Positions 32,997-46,142 are shown, counted from the stretch's first letter. The stretch is DNA of 64,000 nt from Alloteropsis semialata (GCA_004135705.1 CM014272.1:26160845-26224844); one strand, 5' to 3'. Notes: generated by a model from the sequence alone, not told the origin. Numbers and translations: made by a program.

Positions 32997-35900
32997 TGTT
33001 ACGAAGAAGAAGGATGAGGACGGAATGGAAAAACTGATTCTATGTATTCACTGTTGAGCTTGTGTATTACAATATATACAACCCCAAGGGGTGCCAGTTG
33101 TAAAGGCATGACTCTACGAAAATGTCCCTACGGAGAAACCGCTAGGAGTGGTTACTAATTATCCTAATTATCCTAATTATCCTAATTGATCACTAAACTA
33201 ATTAATCTTAACACTCCCCCTTGATCAATTTGTTCTGTAGAAGCCTTTACTTGTTCAACTATTATAGTCTTGAATCTTTGGAAAAACCCTGTGGGAAGAA
33301 AAACCAAAGTATATTGATATACCAGGCAAAAACTCCTTTAAAACCCAGTGGGAAAAATAAGGAGAAATACCATGATATATATACCATGTGTTCATCATTA
33401 CCTCATTAAAAAACTTTATATGAGAAATCTCCAAAGAGTAAAACTTATATAAAGAAAAGAGTGTAATGTGATGTTTGAAGTAAGTTATATTTAGAGAGAT
33501 TCTCCCCCTGATTCTTGCAAGTCTCTAAGTCTTCTCATACCAATTCCCTCAACACATTTATGGAATGAGGAGTATGGTAGAGATTTTGTAAATAAATCTG
33601 CTAGATTATCACACGACTTAGTTTGCAAGATTTCAATTTCTCCATTCTTTTGAAGTTCATGGGGGTAGAATAACTTGGGAATAATATGCTTAGTCATATT
33701 ACTCTTAATATAACCAGACTCCATTTGAGTAACACATGCTGAATTATCTTCGAAGATAATTGTTGGTGTATCTACCGTACCAATACCACATGATTGTATG
33801 ATGTGATTTATCATTCTGCGAAGCCATACGCATTCGCGTGATGCTTCATACAAAGCTATTATTTCAGAATGATTGGTGGAAGTAGATACTAGTGTCTGCT
33901 TTGTAGATTTCCAAGAAATCGCTGTTCCTCCTTGTAAAAATACAAAGCCTGTTTGTGATCTGCCATTATGGGGATCTGACAAATAACCAGCATCTGTATA
34001 TCCTAACAAAATTGGATCTTGATTTCTACCATAAAACAATCCAAGATCCTTAGTACCATTGAGGTATCTGAATACCGTTTTTACTCCTACCCAATGACGT
34101 TTAGTAGGTGCAGCACTATGTCTTGCTAATAAATTTACTGCAAATGCAATATCAGGTCGAGTGCTATTAGCAAGATACATTAGTGCACCAATGGCACTAA
34201 GATACGGGAATTGTGGTCCCAATATCTCTTCTCCCTCTTCTTTTGGTCTGAAAGGATCCTTCTTAATATCTAAGGATCTTACAACCATGGGAGTTTTAGC
34301 TGGATATGACTTGTCCATATTGAATTTTTCTAATATCTTTTGAGTATAGGCAGATTGGTATACAAATATACCAGAAGGGAAATGCTCAAGTTGTAATCCT
34401 AAGCAAAATTTGGTTTGACCCAAATCCTTCATTTCAAACTCCGTCTTTAAATGATGACGTGCTTCATTAATATCAGCTTCGTTGCCAATGATATTAAGAT
34501 CATCGACGTATACTGATATGATACAAAATCCTTTTGAAGATTTCTTAATGAAGACACATGGACAGTCATCATTATTTATGAATCCTAATGATATAAGGAA
34601 TTCACTTAACCTATTGTACCACATTCGGCCAGACTGTTTTAAACCGTATAACGATTTCTGCAACTTGATGCAATACATGTTGCGATTTGCCTTATTTTCT
34701 GGTATACTAATTCCTTCAGGAACTTTCATGTATATATCAGAATCCAGTGTACCGTATAAATATGCGGTCACTACGTCCATCAACTGCATAGATAGACGAT
34801 TTTGTACTGCCAGTGATATTAAATATCGGAAGGTTATTCCACTCATTACTGGAGAATAGGTTTCGTTGAAATCAACGCCAGGTCTTTGCGTAAAACCTTG
34901 TGCCACTAGCCTTGCTTATCTTACCACCTCATTTTTTTCATTTCTTTTACGAACGAAAACCCATTTGTATCCCACAGGAAGGATACCAGGAGGTGTTGGC
35001 ATTACAGCCGAAAACACTTTTCTTTTATAAAGCGAGGCAATCTCTGTTTCAATTGCTACCTTCCACTTATCCCAGTCCGGACGCTTCTTGCATTCCGTTA
35101 GAGATTTTGGATCCAAATCAGTTTGAAGGATATTCGCAATTTGTTCAGAGAGATAACAGTCGACTATTGTGGACTTACGGTCATAAGTTTTTCCAGTATC
35201 TATGAAATTTATAGCAATTTCGTCTACCCTTATAGGTTCATCATTATTTCCCAATATGATGGACCTAGGGACTTCCGATGTTCCAGCCTCAGTGTTTATG
35301 CGCATAGTTGAGCTGGATTGTGGATCATATCTATCCACAGGACATTGTATGTCTTTTAATTGTCTCTCAACTGAAATTTGAGTTTTATTTTCAGTCTTCT
35401 TTTGCTTATTTGCAATCATATCTTGCTTCTTGGAAGTGCTTCTCCCCCTCTTGTTTCCAATTTGGGGTTGAGTGGTTTTATTAGGTACCTCCACTCTTTC
35501 GGGCACATTCCTTGCAGGATGAAGAGATTTTGTAACACCTTTATAATCAGAGAAAGCGTCTGGCAGATTGTTTGCAATATTTTGCAAATCAATAATTCTT
35601 TGAACTTGTTGTTCAGTTTCTATAGTACGTGGATCAGAGAATGGAATGCCTGTTGCATTCCAATCAATTTCCTGGCATTCCTTTGGGTACAATTCTCCCC
35701 CTAATGCCGGGAAGTGATCCTCATTAAAAATACTATCAGCGAATCGGGCATTGAATAGATCCCCTGTTAAAGGTTCTAAATACTTTATGATTGACGGAGA
35801 TAAGTAACCCACGTAGATCCCCAATTTCCTATGAGGACCCATCGAAGTTCGCTGGGGTGGTGAGATGGGTACGTACACAGCGCACCCAAATTTACGCAAA

Positions 35901-37319
35901 TGGGAAATGTTCGGAGGATTCCCACGTACTAACTGCAATGGGGAGGTTTCGTGATATGCAGTTGGTCGTAGTTGTATTAGATCAGCAGCATGCAGAACTG
36001 CGTGACCCCAACACGACGTAGGCAATTTGCAATTCATTAGCATAGGTCGTGCAATGAGCTTAATTCTTTTAATTAATGACTCAGCCAAACCATTTTGGGT
36101 ATGGACATATGGGACAGAATGCTGAAGTTGAATTCCTAATGCCATGCAATAATCGTTAAAAGCACGGGATGAGAATTCAGCAGCATTGTCCATTCGGATG
36201 GATTGAATCCGATGTTCAGGGTAATGTGCTTTCAACTTGATAAGTTGAGCCATTATCTTAGCAAAGGCATGATTGCGTGTCGATAAAAGGGACACGTGTG
36301 ACCATCGAGTAGATGCGTCTATCAAAACCAAGAAGTACCTGAACGGTCCCGATGATGGTTGGATTGGACCACAAATATCTCCTTGAATTCTTTCAAGGAA
36401 TTTGAGGGGCTCAGTTCGAATTTTAAGATGTGATGGTCTTAAAATCAATTTCCCTGTTGCACAAGCAGTACAACAAAAATCTTTATGTTGGGGAAATTTT
36501 GTTTTTGTCATATCGTGACCTATGGAATTGCCGATAATTTTCCGCATCATCCCTATTCCAGGGTGCCCAAGTCGATCATGCCAATTTCGGAATGTATCGA
36601 CATCTTGGAAAATTATCTTGTAAGCAACATGTGCTACGGGCTGTATATAAGTATAGTACAATCCAGTTTGGAGTGAAGAAATTTTTTCACATATTTGTTT
36701 GCCATATCCCGTAAGTTTAGTAACTAGAAGAAATTCTTCTTTATTATCGTAGTGTGTTTCCACATGGAAACCATTCTTACGGATGTCTCTGAAACTTAGA
36801 AGGGTACGGGTAGAATCAGGATACAACAAAGCATCCTCAATTATAATTTGTGTACCCATAGGGAGAGTAATAGTGGCTCGTCCGGAACCAACTATTAACG
36901 CATCGCGTCCAGCGATGGTCATAATATTTCCTTCCTTTTTCTTAAGGGTCTGGAAATATTTGATCTCTCTAAGTATAGAGTTTGTAGTGCATGAGTCTAC
37001 AAGGCATAATTCTTCCTCCGTTGGATTGATATCAGTAGTCATGTTCTTCGTGCAGGAAAAACCGGCGATGTTCCTTCTCTGGCGAGACTGGTAGAGCGAG
37101 TGCTGATAACGTGTTACGAAGAAGAAGGATGAGGACGGAATGGAAAAACTGATTCTCTGTATTCACTGTTGAACTTGTGTATTACAATATATACAACCCC
37201 AAGGGGTGCCAGTTGTAAAGGCATGACTCTACGAAAATGTCCCTACGGAGAAACCGCTAGGAGTGGTTACTAATTATCCTAATTATCCTAATTGATCACT
37301 AAACTAATTAATCTTAACA
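32997..37319 (-). mobile_element. Ty1/copia retrotransposon lacking gag
   Basis: LTRs at 32997-33213 (217 bp) and 37112-37319 (208 bp) begin TGTTACGAAG and end CTTAACA. They differ by a 9-bp repeat unit and about two substitutions, indicating recent insertion. A 5-bp target duplication CATTT flanks it (32992-32996; 37320-37324). The polypurine tract AAGGGGGAG lies at 33222-33214. The primer-binding area next to the right LTR reads CGTTATCAGCACTC on the minus strand, only partly like initiator-tRNA-Met. Total length is 4323 bp, short for the family because no gag precedes the protease. Confidence 0.9.
33491..37042 (-). pseudogene. Copia Pol polyprotein, gag-less, one in-frame stop
   Basis: The minus-strand frame runs from 37042. 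It opens almost directly with the protease motif VDSCTTNS (residues 15-22), then integrase: zinc-binding WHDRLGH and CCTAC, and the D-D-E core GDICGPI, RMDNAAEF, NGLAESL. Reverse transcriptase follows with YVDDLNII, then RNase H with GYTDAGYLSDP. A stop at 34916-34918, apparently from a 3-base deletion near the start of the RT fingers, separates a 708-residue part from a 471-residue part in the same frame. No gag or CCHC zinc knuckle is encoded. The element would need gag from another element to move; its near-identical LTRs suggest it did so recently. Confidence 0.88.
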
Positions 37320-37324
37320 CATTT

Positions 37325-38570
37325 GCCAAGCCCAGAAGGAAAAAGTTTTACGGTGCAAAAAGGCCTCGTACAGCCTCTGGACTGATCTTGTGTGCACCTT
37401 CCAAGCGGGGCCGGGGGAGAATGGGACATTACAGAACATGATACAAGGAGGTTTTGCTCGACCGCAATAGCAAATCATTGTTTGGAGTTGGACGTGGAAC
37501 GGAGAATAATATTTCCATTAAGATAGCAACTCAGTTTCAGCTCTATATTTTTCTACTATATCCTATTTTCTTACGAAAGATTTTCACCATATAATTAGAC
37601 ATAGTTTTTATCATAGATCAAAATGGAAAAAGCGGAATCCATCACCACGTAGCAAACAAAAAAAATCACTTACAATTCACAAGTCAAGATGGAAAAAGAC
37701 AATCCATCACCACTTTAATCTGCAAGGCAAAAACGGAACCAAAATGCAGATTCTTCGTATGGATCCTCTCTACGGGGAATCCTAACGGTGAACGGGCTTT
37801 AGGGTGATCGAGTTGGTGCTGCAATCCTAGTGGACGATTTGTCCTCCTTTGTTGTAGTTGCACATTTTTCTCTTGTTGTAGTACTTTATATTTCTTCTAA
37901 TAAATTCGGCGACTCTTTTGCCCGTTTGGTTAAGAAAAAAAGGAACCCAGCGAGAGCACATGCTGATCTCAGCTCAGTGGTTAGTAATTACAGTACTGTT
38001 GAGCCAATGAGCCCACGTAGCAATGCACGGCATATATTCACCACCGTTCCGTTCGTGATGGGGCTGATGGCGTCGGTCGTGCTGGCTTTTCCCTTCTTTT
38101 TTTTTCCCCCCTTTTTTGCCAGCTCTGCAAAGCTGCGTGTGGTCGGGGACCAAACCGACTGATACTAGTCGCAGTGTCTTGCGGCGCTTCGCTCTCGCAG
38201 TCACAGCACAGCACGGCCGCTCTCTCCGCGTTCCGTAGACCGCGTCCACGCGCCGTGCATCGCTGCAGCAGCGAGCCGAGACGCGCCACCACCAAGCACA
38301 GGCAGAACGAGGGACGGAACAAGGCATGTGGCATGGAAGATGGAACGATGGGTTTTGTTTTGCCCATGTTAATCCCTAATTGTAAATTTTTGTGGTAACA
38401 GCGAATCCGTGATTTGATTTGGCGATGACGTCGCAGCAAAAAAGCACCATCGTGGCAGCAAGAACGCAACTCCGCGTCGGGTCGGGTGGTGGGGCCAACC
38501 TGCCAGAGCCCGTAGGCGTCCGCGGCACCTGCTCCTGCTGCGACGACTGTAGCAAGCCGATCGGTTGAAG
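37325..38570. other. Intergenic DNA
   Basis: It begins with the second target-duplication copy of the copia element. Imperfect direct repeats GATGGAAAAAG...AATCCATCACCAC occur at 37621-37715. 38160-38530 is GC-rich without a recognisable protein. Confidence 0.45.
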
Positions 38571-38573
38571 TAA

Positions 38574-38815
38574 GCTCGTTTAGTTGGCCTCAACTTTTCA
38601 AACTTGAAGTATTGGGAAGCGTATGTCAAAGTTTGTAAAGTAAGTTGAGGATGGTGTTTAGTTGAAAGTTGCATTGGGAAGCGTAAAAGTAGAGAGAGGG
38701 CACGTTTTTCAATGCGTTATTTTTGTAACTTTTCAAACTAGTTGAAGAAAGTGTTTAATTGAAAAGTTGCAATTTTTCAAACTAGTTGGAGAAATTTGGG
38801 AAACTAAACGAGGCC
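38574..38815. mobile_element. Tourist-type MITE
   Basis: Ends GCTCGTTTAGTTGG and AAACTAAACGAGGCC, with TAA on both sides (38571-38573; 38816-38818). The centre includes GCATTGGGAAGCGTAAAAG and AGAGAGAGGGCACGTT, matching the core of the MITE at 8652-8792, so the two belong to one family or subfamily cluster. Confidence 0.75.
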
Positions 38816-39282
38816 TAAACCTGGTTTTGTGCAGCGGTTAACCGGTTCCATGTTAGCTTCCCACGGGCCACGGACGGAGCCGTGCTCGATTTTCTCGTGG
38901 GGGGAGAAATTCACCATGCACAAATTACAATTCACCGATGGTTGGCAGGCATCGACCACGGTAGCTTTTTGATGCACACAGCTCAGCGCGGCCATAGCGA
39001 GCCGAGCCGGCCGCTCCCCTGCTTTCCTGCTCCAATCTCTCCTCCGGCGAGGCCTCATCGCCGGATCCTACCCGTACGCCGTCCGCGCTGCAAGCCTGCA
39101 ATCCAGAGCTGCCCCACCGCCGCGCCCATGGACAGGACGATGATGGACCGGGCCCTGACGCCTTCCCCCGTACGGAGGACGGAGTACATTTTTCCTTTTT
39201 GTCCTTTCTTTTTTTTCATTGCGCTGGTGTCGACTGTCGTCTTTTGGTGAAAATTTAGGAGTAATCCCATTTCAGAACTCCT

Positions 39283-39415
39283 GGAATAAATCCAGCAAAA
39301 CGTGACACCCGTGCCGAGTCGGAGACTTGAACCCGGGTGGACAAGTTCCACCACAAGAAACCTAACCAACTAAGTTATGTTTGTTCCACAGAACTCCTAC
39401 CTCTTCAAAAAAAAA
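39283..39415 (-). mobile_element. tRNA-derived SINE fragment
   Basis: On the minus strand an A-box-like TTAGTTGGTTAGG is followed about 35 bases later by a B-box-like GGGTTCAAGTCTC, then GACTCGGCACGGGTG and TGGATTTATTCCAGGA, a tail I recognise from grass SINEs. It is flanked by short direct repeats CATTTCAGA (about 39269 and 39420). Confidence 0.65.
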
Positions 39416-39570
39416 ATCACATTTCAGAGGAAAGAACAAGACCCTTGGGGCCCGGCCAGGTGGTGCGACGGGCAAGAAGCAGAGAAGACGCACGTGCGCC
39501 ATGTTATTCCTTTTCGCCTCTTTGAGATGCGGCTATGATAGTTGTAAGTTGTTGCTACTATTTTTTTTTT

Positions 39571-40404
39571 AAGAGTAAAGTCCACCAGCGGTCCTCTAAC
39601 TTATCACGCTATGTCATCCTGGTCCTCAAAATCACAAATTGCATATTTGGGTCCCTAAAGTTAGCTTCGGGTGTCATCCCGATCCCTAAATTTGCAAATT
39701 GCAAATGTAGCCCCTCAAAACCAGCTTTGGGTGTCATCCTGGTCCCTGAACTCGCAAACATAGTTACACCATAAATTAACACATGTGGAGTAATAGTTGT
39801 ACACCTGCAGAATGTCTCCCAATATCTGTTTCCCTCACAAAATTAGTACCATCATGACTTACGATAGAAAAGACAGCAATGGAAGAAAGATTTTAGCTCA
39901 GGTATATGTCTCAATATTCAGAATATTATTTAACATGGGGATTAAAAATTAGATAGTTTCTTATCTCCATTCCATTAGCCACTCTTTTTTAAGTAGATAT
40001 TCGAATTCAATTTTTCTAGGCAATGTATATTAAGTTTGTTATTATTAACCAAATTAAAGAATTAAGTTATCAAAACTACGTAGATACGTAATGGAACTTC
40101 ACAACTTATCACACATTTGGCCTTGTCCAAGTAATCAGTACGGAAACAATTACACAAGTATTTTTTATTGAACTTATATAGGTTAAATATGTATCAATAT
40201 ACTTTGAAAATGCATATTTGTAAGTTTGGGGATCGAGATGACACCCGAAGCTGAGTTTGAGGGGCTAAATCTGCAATTTGCAAGTTTAGAGACCGGGATG
40301 ACACCCGAGGCTACCTTTAGGGACCCAAATATGCAATTTGTGAGTTCGGGGACCGGGATGACACAGCGTGACAAGTTTAAAGACCGCTGGTGGACTTTAC
40401 TCTT
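39571..40404. mobile_element. TIR element copy 1 (AAGAGTAAAGTCCACC ends)
   Basis: Both ends carry AAGAGTAAAGTCCACCAGCG in inverted orientation. Each arm of about 180 bp contains three direct repeats of the form CGGGTGTCATCCCGGTCCC...TTGCAAATT. The AT-rich centre has no gene. The same element recurs at 50691-51528. The left flank is a T run, so the duplication length (5 or more T) is ambiguous. Confidence 0.8.
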
Positions 40405-40431
40405 TTTTTATGCAAAAAGTTTGCTACAATA

Positions 40432-40667
40432 TCCGTCCTAAATTATAGTTCATGGTTGACTTTTTAAATTCAACTATGAGCATTCGTTTTATTCAAAAAA
40501 ATTAGTACAAATAAATGAAAATGTGAGTCGTACTTAAAGTTTATTTGATAATAAAACAAATAGTAATGAAATCAATGATACTAATGTAAATTTTTTAATA
40601 AGATGAATGCTCAAATGTGCATTAAACAATCAACGGTGAACTATAATTTGAAACGGAGTACGTACTA
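40432..40667. mobile_element. Stowaway-like MITE, degenerate
   Basis: ATCCGTCCTAAATTATAGTTC at the left and GAACTATAATTTGAAACGGAGTA at the right form imperfect inverted ends with the CCGTCC/GGAG signature. The segment between is AT-rich. Confidence 0.55.
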
Positions 40668-41922
40668 TTTTTGCCTCGCCTGTGCCATGGACCCACCACA
40701 CAGTACCTCTTTTGGCACGATGGTAATAACTTTTCAGTCGGCGAAGATTGAGCGTTAGAAAAAAAAAACCGAGAGTTACTTCACATGAACACAACCAAAT
40801 TTAGCCCAACAACGTAGGTATCCTCTCTTCACATGTATAAACATTTTATAATATGAAAAAGGTTCTTCATATGCTATTTCAGACAATGATGTCTAAAAAA
40901 CAGATTATTTCGAATATACATATTAAGATACCTGGTTTTATGATATTTAATTTTTAAACAAACCAGGCAGTAGTGCTGCCGGTTATATAAATAGTTATTA
41001 TGGATTTTCTGTCAACGCTAAAATTTAAAGTATTATTATTACAACTCCAAGTGTTTATACTTGTGGACATAGATTAGATAGCAACTAGACCACGGCGCAC
41101 TCATGGCACTGAGGAACAAGGACGAGGATTAGGGCTGGACAAAAAACCTCGTTAGGCTGGCTCGGTGGCTCGGTACAAAAGTGCTCTGATTGGATTCTTT
41201 TTTCTTTTAAAATTAAAATGACTTCATTTAGAATGTCTTTCGACTTCGGCTCGGCTCGTTAGGCTCGGCTCGTTAAGCTCGGCATGAAGTTGGGTCTCAA
41301 ACAATTCAGGAGACTATGATAAATAAGATTATGCTAATTTCAAAAAAAACTCGAAAAACTGCCTTCAACTCGATATCAGCTCGATATCCAGCCCTAACGA
41401 GGATGAAGAAAACTAGCTTGGGCCAGTGTTGATCGAGTGGGGCGGCGCGGATCATTGACCAATTTTTTTTAATTTTTTTTTACGAATTTTCAAAAACGAT
41501 CTCCGGATAACAGAATTTGCAAATCTGTCGTCCAAACCGCCGTATCAAACGGCGGATAGAAGAAACCGCCGAATGAAACGGCGGTAAGATGCTACAGTAC
41601 CCTAACCAACCGCCGAATGAAACGGCGGTAAGGATGCTACAGTGCCCCCTACCGCCGTTTCATTTGGCGGTTCCTTCCTCCCGCGTCAAAAAAATCATAA
41701 CTTTTTTATATGAAGTTGAATGGAGCTAAAATTTATACGAAAATTATAGATCTCGACGAGATCTACAACTTTATAGTTCAAGCTTTTTTCATTTGAAATC
41801 ATCTTCATATTCAAATAATCCACGCAACACTTATATCTAAACTTTATAGTGCAGGGGGCTGGACTGGACTTCGCTAGCAGGCGGGCGAGGCCGGATCGTG
41901 CAAGACTACACCGGATATCACC
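40668..41922. other. Intergenic DNA with AACGGCGG inverted repeats
   Basis: No gene. Between 41536 and 41672 the 14-20 bp motif ACCGCCGAATGAAACGGCGG and its inverse forms occur four times, separated by GATGCTACAGT. Copies of TCGGCTCG occur near 41160-41285. Confidence 0.5.
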
Positions 41923-42500
41923 TAGGATACACGGATACTTCGCCAAACTCATGTACCGGTATCGGATACTTCACGAATACTTCTCGGATACCGATACTCC
42001 ACGGATACGTATCCAGGACGTATCGAACAATTAACTAATCCCAAATAATAGAAATAAATCAGATACTCCTGAGATACTTTACCGGTACTTGTGGGATACC
42101 TCGTAACCCTAAAGCCACTTATTCCCCTTTAGAGTTCAAGCACATTTACTTCAAAGGTCCAAGTCTAGAATTATAGTGTGCCCACAAGTGACAATAACTA
42201 TCCTTCAAGCAACATCAAAATGAAGTAGCAAATGTTGAAGAACAAGATTAGGAGGGGCAACCAGAGAAGATTGCATACACATGTTTCAATAACCATCTAG
42301 GCCATAATCCCTTTTTCTTTTATCCATAAGCAATGGTTAATTGTATATTCATGGTTATTTTCTATTTGTCTTAATAATATATGTTTTTTATTTTTATTAT
42401 ATATCGGCGTATCGCCGTATCCATGTTTTTGGAAAAATGGCGTATCGGAGTATCGTCGTATCGCGTACCGGTATCTGTATCCGCGTATCCATGCATCATA
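41923..42500. mobile_element. MULE-like element, 578 bp, 10-bp target duplication
   Basis: It is flanked by identical GGATATCACC at 41913-41922 and 42501-42510. The ends TAGGATACACGGATAC and (inverted) TATGATGCATGGATAC are imperfect inverted repeats, and GGATAC/GTATCC recurs many times in both arms. A 9-11 bp duplication suggests the Mutator superfamily; 10 bp is slightly unusual. It is non-coding. Confidence 0.7.
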
Positions 42501-42510
42501 GGATATCACC

Positions 42511-43086
42511 GGGGGGCGCACCGAGTCTAGGCCGGACCTTGCCGCCGGCGGGATGCAAAGGGTCGGACATTATACTGGAGAAGAAAGGAAAAGTAGAAGA
42601 AGGAGCTGACGTATGGGCCCCACATGTCGGTCAGATGGAGGGAAGAACCGAAGGAGGGGTATTTCTGTCCATACGAAAATATGAGAGTCTGCACGTGGGA
42701 CCAGAGGCATAAAATACGTAAAAAATGGCATAGCTCAGTGCAAAGAAGAATTGTAATGGCATGATTTCAAATAGACGAAGTTTAATGGCAGATTTGTGAA
42801 CTTGCAAAATATCGATGGCACCAATCAAATTAACCCTCGTTTATAAACGGGTTACGGGTTACGTGAGGATGTGACGCAGTTCATTCCCTGAGCAAACCTT
42901 CCAAAATGGCCTGCCCAGAAAGGATAGAAAATAATGGGGAACACTGTCAGCCCTACTACCTATAGGCCCTGCCAGTGGCGGATAAAGGCCTAGGGCCGTC
43001 GGCCCATAATTTACATACTGCAGCACATTGTTGTATAAAGGTTTGGTCCATCCAACAAAATTCGTTCATGGAATGGCCCTAGGTAT
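42511..43086. other. Intergenic DNA
   Basis: No gene or element recognised; short overlapping frames only. Confidence 0.5.
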
Positions 43087-45714
43087 TAGAGCATCTCCAA
43101 CAGCATACCTAAACAGGATACCTATACCTAAAAACTGACAGAATATCTAAAAACCAACAAAAATTTGCTCCAACAGCATACATATATGGATACTGTCGGG
43201 GGTAGACCCCCAAGGGTACCCAGAAGGCGGATTGGCCCAACCAGCAAGGGGTGGCCCAATCCGAGTGCAACTGGATCGGTTTGTCGGACTGGGTGGCCCA
43301 CCAGTCGGGAGGCCCACCAGTCGGGCGAACCAGATGGGCGCGACGGCGCGCGCGGCAAGGAAGAAGACGGCGTATCCCGCAAGAAACTCGGAGATCAAGA
43401 TAAACTAGCCGGAATTATAGGGAAAGATATCTGTAATCGTTATAGGATCGAATCCTTGTATTTCGGGTAGGTTACGATCTCTAGCCGACTTGTAACTCAA
43501 GGCAGCCGGACTATATAAGGCGCCCTGAGACCCCCCTCCAGAACACGACATTACGAGCAATCGTTCAACCTAGGACAGAACCCAACTACGGAGATCCTTC
43601 AGGAACTTCATACACAGCAATACAATCACCCAACACAGGACGTAGGGTATTACGTCATCTCGACGGCCCGAACCTGTTCAATCCTTGCGTCTTGTGTTAC
43701 CATCGACTTCTGATCCTCGATCTGTCCCTCAACAAATCAACCACGTAGGCTACCCTGTATGGACTGCCGGGTCCAAACATCCGACAGTTGGTACGCCAGG
43801 TAGGGGTTGATCGACGAGATCAATCTGCAAGCTCGATGGCATAATTCCAAAACCTATCTTCGATTCCATCGGCGGCGGCGGCGACACAAGCTCGGGAAAA
43901 AAAAAAGGCGGCGGCAGGATCAAGCACTCGCAGCGACGAAGCAAATCCTGAGTCGAAGCAACAAGTTGCTCCACTTCTCCCTCCCCTCCTGCGAGGCTGC
44001 CCACGTGCACGGGGGTACGACAACATTGGACTTCGCCACGCACAGGATCCAAGCTTCCTTGCGTCGATCGTCGATAAGCCATACAGGGAATATTCCACCT
44101 TATTTTTGCTCACGATTGATCCAATCTACACAGTTTTTATCTCTAACAAAGATTATTAAATCTATTCTTTCCTCTCGTATGATGCATGCATGATCATCTA
44201 TCAACATCACGATGATGCCATGCATCAGATGGAGCAACACAAAGGAACCACGTGCACCGCAGATCACCCTCGTCCATGTGGCGCCGCCGAAGTACCGGAC
44301 AACAGCGCCGTTTTGTTGTTCTGCTGGCTTGATGAGTTGAGGCAAGAGGCAACCGGGCTACAATCATCGCAATCGACGACAAGAAGTGCATGCACACCGC
44401 TGCGCGGCGGTGATGACTCGTCGGCTCGTCGCGGCGTCAGGACCGGCCGTGGCAGCACCCGGGCCGCCTCCACTCCATGCGGAAAATCTCCACGTTCCCT
44501 CGGCCTCCCTGCATCGATCTGCAAAAGCTGCTGCACCGCCACCGAGTTCATCTGCAGACGGCCTTTATTAAATTATTATTATTTTCTAATCTCCTATCTC
44601 TCATCTCATTGCCGTGCATACATGCATGCATAATCTAATTATTTTCTAATCTCTTGTTCATGTGTACGTGCATGTATGGATGGCCCTGCCTCACGAGCTC
44701 ACATTACCACCGGCGACAAAAGCTACGGCTCTACACATCCGACGACCGCTCGGATGGCGGCCAAGCACATACTCCACTAAGCCGCACGACTATGTGCTCG
44801 CTGACACGCCGACTTACGTTGGTACACGTTGTTGCAATGACAACGGACTCCGCCAAGCTGGCTTACGATGCGACGACCCCGCTATACTGCTCGCCGACTC
44901 ATCACCCACAGCTCCGACTGCTCGGCACGAACTAGCCAACTTCGTCGACAACTTCATCCACTCTGACACGACGTCCACGCAAGAGTGACATGCCGATTCT
45001 CTGTCTCGGACACGAATCAAGCTAAGTCATAATTTAATATTTTCATAATATTTTTCAGTCACCACGTATGTCTCCATGGTCATCGCCGACTACTCTTGGT
45101 TTGTTCCCGGCTGCTTATACAGCCCGAGCGCTACACAAGCAGTCGGGCTACACCCAACGGACGCATATTGCATTTTTCTCCATCGTTTATTTCTTTTTCC
45201 ACTCTTGTACAAGTCGCTAAAGTACTTGGGAAGCACACGCCTTAATCCGTGAAGCCTCGACTTTTCCGTACGCCTACGTTACTACGCGTGCATGCGGCCC
45301 AGCTCCCTGCGCTATGGACTACGGCTATCGGGGATCAGGTGCATAAACGTAACAGGATAACTACCCGAGAAAATTAATAGACTTAAAGAGTTGGAAGTAG
45401 AAATTCTATTACATACAACGCCGAATGTTTTTCTTCAGAATTATTATTTGCTACACCATATACTACATATTCTTCATATCTTCATTGCAGGGCACAGGTT
45501 TGGATCCCGAGCTTGCCTGTTACGCTCGGGGGCTGGACCACTCCGGCATCGCCGCCAGCTGAGTACTCGAGTCAGTCAGAACTCGGGCTGGTACTACACT
45601 CCACGACGGTCGCTAGCCGAGTGCTTTGCAGCACTCGGGCTGGCGCTACACTCCACAAGGATCGCTAGCTGAGTGCTTTTGAGTACTGGGCTGGCGCTAC
45701 CGCATGACGAGGAA

Positions 45715-46142
45715 GACGAAGACTACTCGGCGTGCCTCGGACGGCTCGACTCGGCCCTCGCGCTCGGGGGCTGGGCGCCGCGACGACTACTCGGCGTGCC
45801 TCGGACGGCTCGACTCGGCCCTCGCGCTCGGGGGCTGGGCGCCGCGACGACTACTCGGCGTGCTTCAGCCCTCACGCTCGGGGGCTGGCGCCGGGACGAC
45901 TACTCGGCGTGGTCAGCCCTCACGCTCGGGGGCTGGCGCCGGGACGACCACTCGGCGTGCTCAGCCCTCACGCTCGGGGGCTGGCGCCGGGACGACACTC
46001 GGCGTGCTCAGCCCTCACGCTCGGGGGCTGGCGCCGGGACGACTACTCGGCGTGCTCAGCCCTCACGCTCGGGGCTGGCGCCGGGACGACTACTCGGCGT
46101 GTCTCGCAGGACTCCGCTGGCCCTCACGCTCGGGGGCTGGAC
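45715..46142 (+). repeat. Tandem array within LARD-like element
   Basis: Two longer units of about 68 bp (GACTACTCGGCGTGCCTCGG...) are followed by about six units of 46-58 bp with the core CTCACGCTCGGGGGCTGGCG and CCGGGACGACTACTCGGCGT. All share the CTCGGGGGCT motif that also serves as the polypurine-like tract. Long open frames here are only the product of the repetition. Confidence 0.9.

Noticed and set aside
32374..33057. Two overlapping plus-strand frames of 217 and 227 residues
   Set aside because: They overlap each other and continue into the copia LTR; composition and lack of any recognisable domain indicate chance frames in GC-rich DNA.
39283..39415. Functional tRNA gene on the minus strand
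   Set aside because: A- and B-box-like sequences are present but no cloverleaf with paired acceptor stem could be drawn; flanking direct repeats and tail fit a SINE.
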